49,295 bases of DNA from Agathobacter sp. (GTDB lineage: Bacteria > Bacillota > Clostridia > Lachnospirales > Lachnospiraceae): positions 1 to 49,295 of the forward strand of contig JAFUPI010000087.1 in the NCBI GenBank assembly GCA_017481285.1. The letters run 5' to 3'. The translations under genes were made by a program, and so were the position numbers. Positions 49,216 to 49,295 of this stretch are shown here, piece after piece. The notes beneath the pieces are model-generated. The model had not been told where the DNA came from and did not search any database. It was given only the letters and a program-made list of their open reading frames with translations. The stretch's first letter is position 1. The number at the start of each line of letters is the position of its first letter.

Positions 49216-49295
49216 ACTATCTGCACCGCTTTGTCCGTTGTGCAACAGACACCGTACTCCCATTTCTGTTTCTCTAATGTGGGCAGTCTTATAAA
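49164..49295 (-). CDS. Partial reading frame at the window edge (possible transposase C-terminus)
   Basis: The minus-strand frame is open from the window edge to a TAA at 49164, giving 43 residues of a protein C-terminus (ending KQAECFKK). It lies within repeat copy B. The stretch is too short to identify. A transposase is inferred only because this region is shared by two inverted copies whose common end looks like an IS end. It could also be a chance open frame. Confidence 0.3.
   Translation of the reverse strand, partial: FIRLPTLEKQKWEYGVCCTTDKAVQIVKAMPDTKFKQAECFKK

Overview
This window reads as a chromosome segment of a low-GC, anaerobic Firmicute, most likely a gut-type Lachnospiraceae (Clostridia). 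The basis is the moderately AT-rich composition, strong GGAGG ribosome binding sites, DUF512/der/plsY/gpsA synteny, the rimM-trmD-rplS-lepB-ylqF-rnhB-ylqG/ylqH-yraN cluster, and many small regulator-transporter cassettes. Almost every gene is on the minus strand, so genes are transcribed from high to low coordinates. The exceptions are a MATE exporter and a tiny type I toxin. The genus was not identified.

Region by region (low to high coordinates): (i) 1-150 holds one copy of a repeat that recurs in inverted orientation at 49071-49215; both continue past the window edges and look like IS ends. (ii) 166-8592 is a set of accessory cassettes: DUF2812+PadR under a consensus promoter with two PadR-type operators; a PnuC transporter; an XRE regulator; a membrane 4Fe-4S protein with a Crp/Fnr regulator and a Crp-type site; and a MerR-ATC hydrolase-acetyltransferase-kinase-like operon divergent from a MATE pump. 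(iii) 8681-14439 is housekeeping: FUSC exporter and dut, then DUF512-der-plsY-gpsA. (iv) 14561-16203 is an AT-rich pair of secreted proteins.

(v) 16331-35153 is the most interesting block: three neighbouring ABC-transporter systems, each with its own regulatory logic. System 1 is a LytTR response regulator, an accessory protein and an AgrC-like kinase, followed by a second promoter driving another accessory protein, two permeases and an ATPase. The same 15-bp direct repeat with 21-bp spacing lies before both promoters. System 2 is a YtrA-type GntR operon with a matching AGTGTA-N13-TACACT operator, two radical SAM enzymes, an ATPase and a large permease. System 3 is blaI-blaR1, a lipoprotein, two permeases and an ATPase, with two BlaI-type operators. 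Systems 1 and 3 share the accessory/permease/permease/ATPase architecture, and both ATPases have a glutamate at the Q-loop, as in lantibiotic-immunity and bacitracin-type transporters. I infer an envelope-stress or antimicrobial-peptide sensing and detoxification island.

(vi) 35243-35703 is a compact type I toxin-antitoxin locus. (vii) 35818-45238 is the conserved rimM-to-pgeF/M42 cluster, with a TrmD-GNAT fusion and a signal peptidase I homologue that has lost both catalytic residues. (viii) 45298-48935 is a heterodimeric ABC exporter pair placed directly upstream of rimM, where rpsP and the KH-protein gene would be expected.
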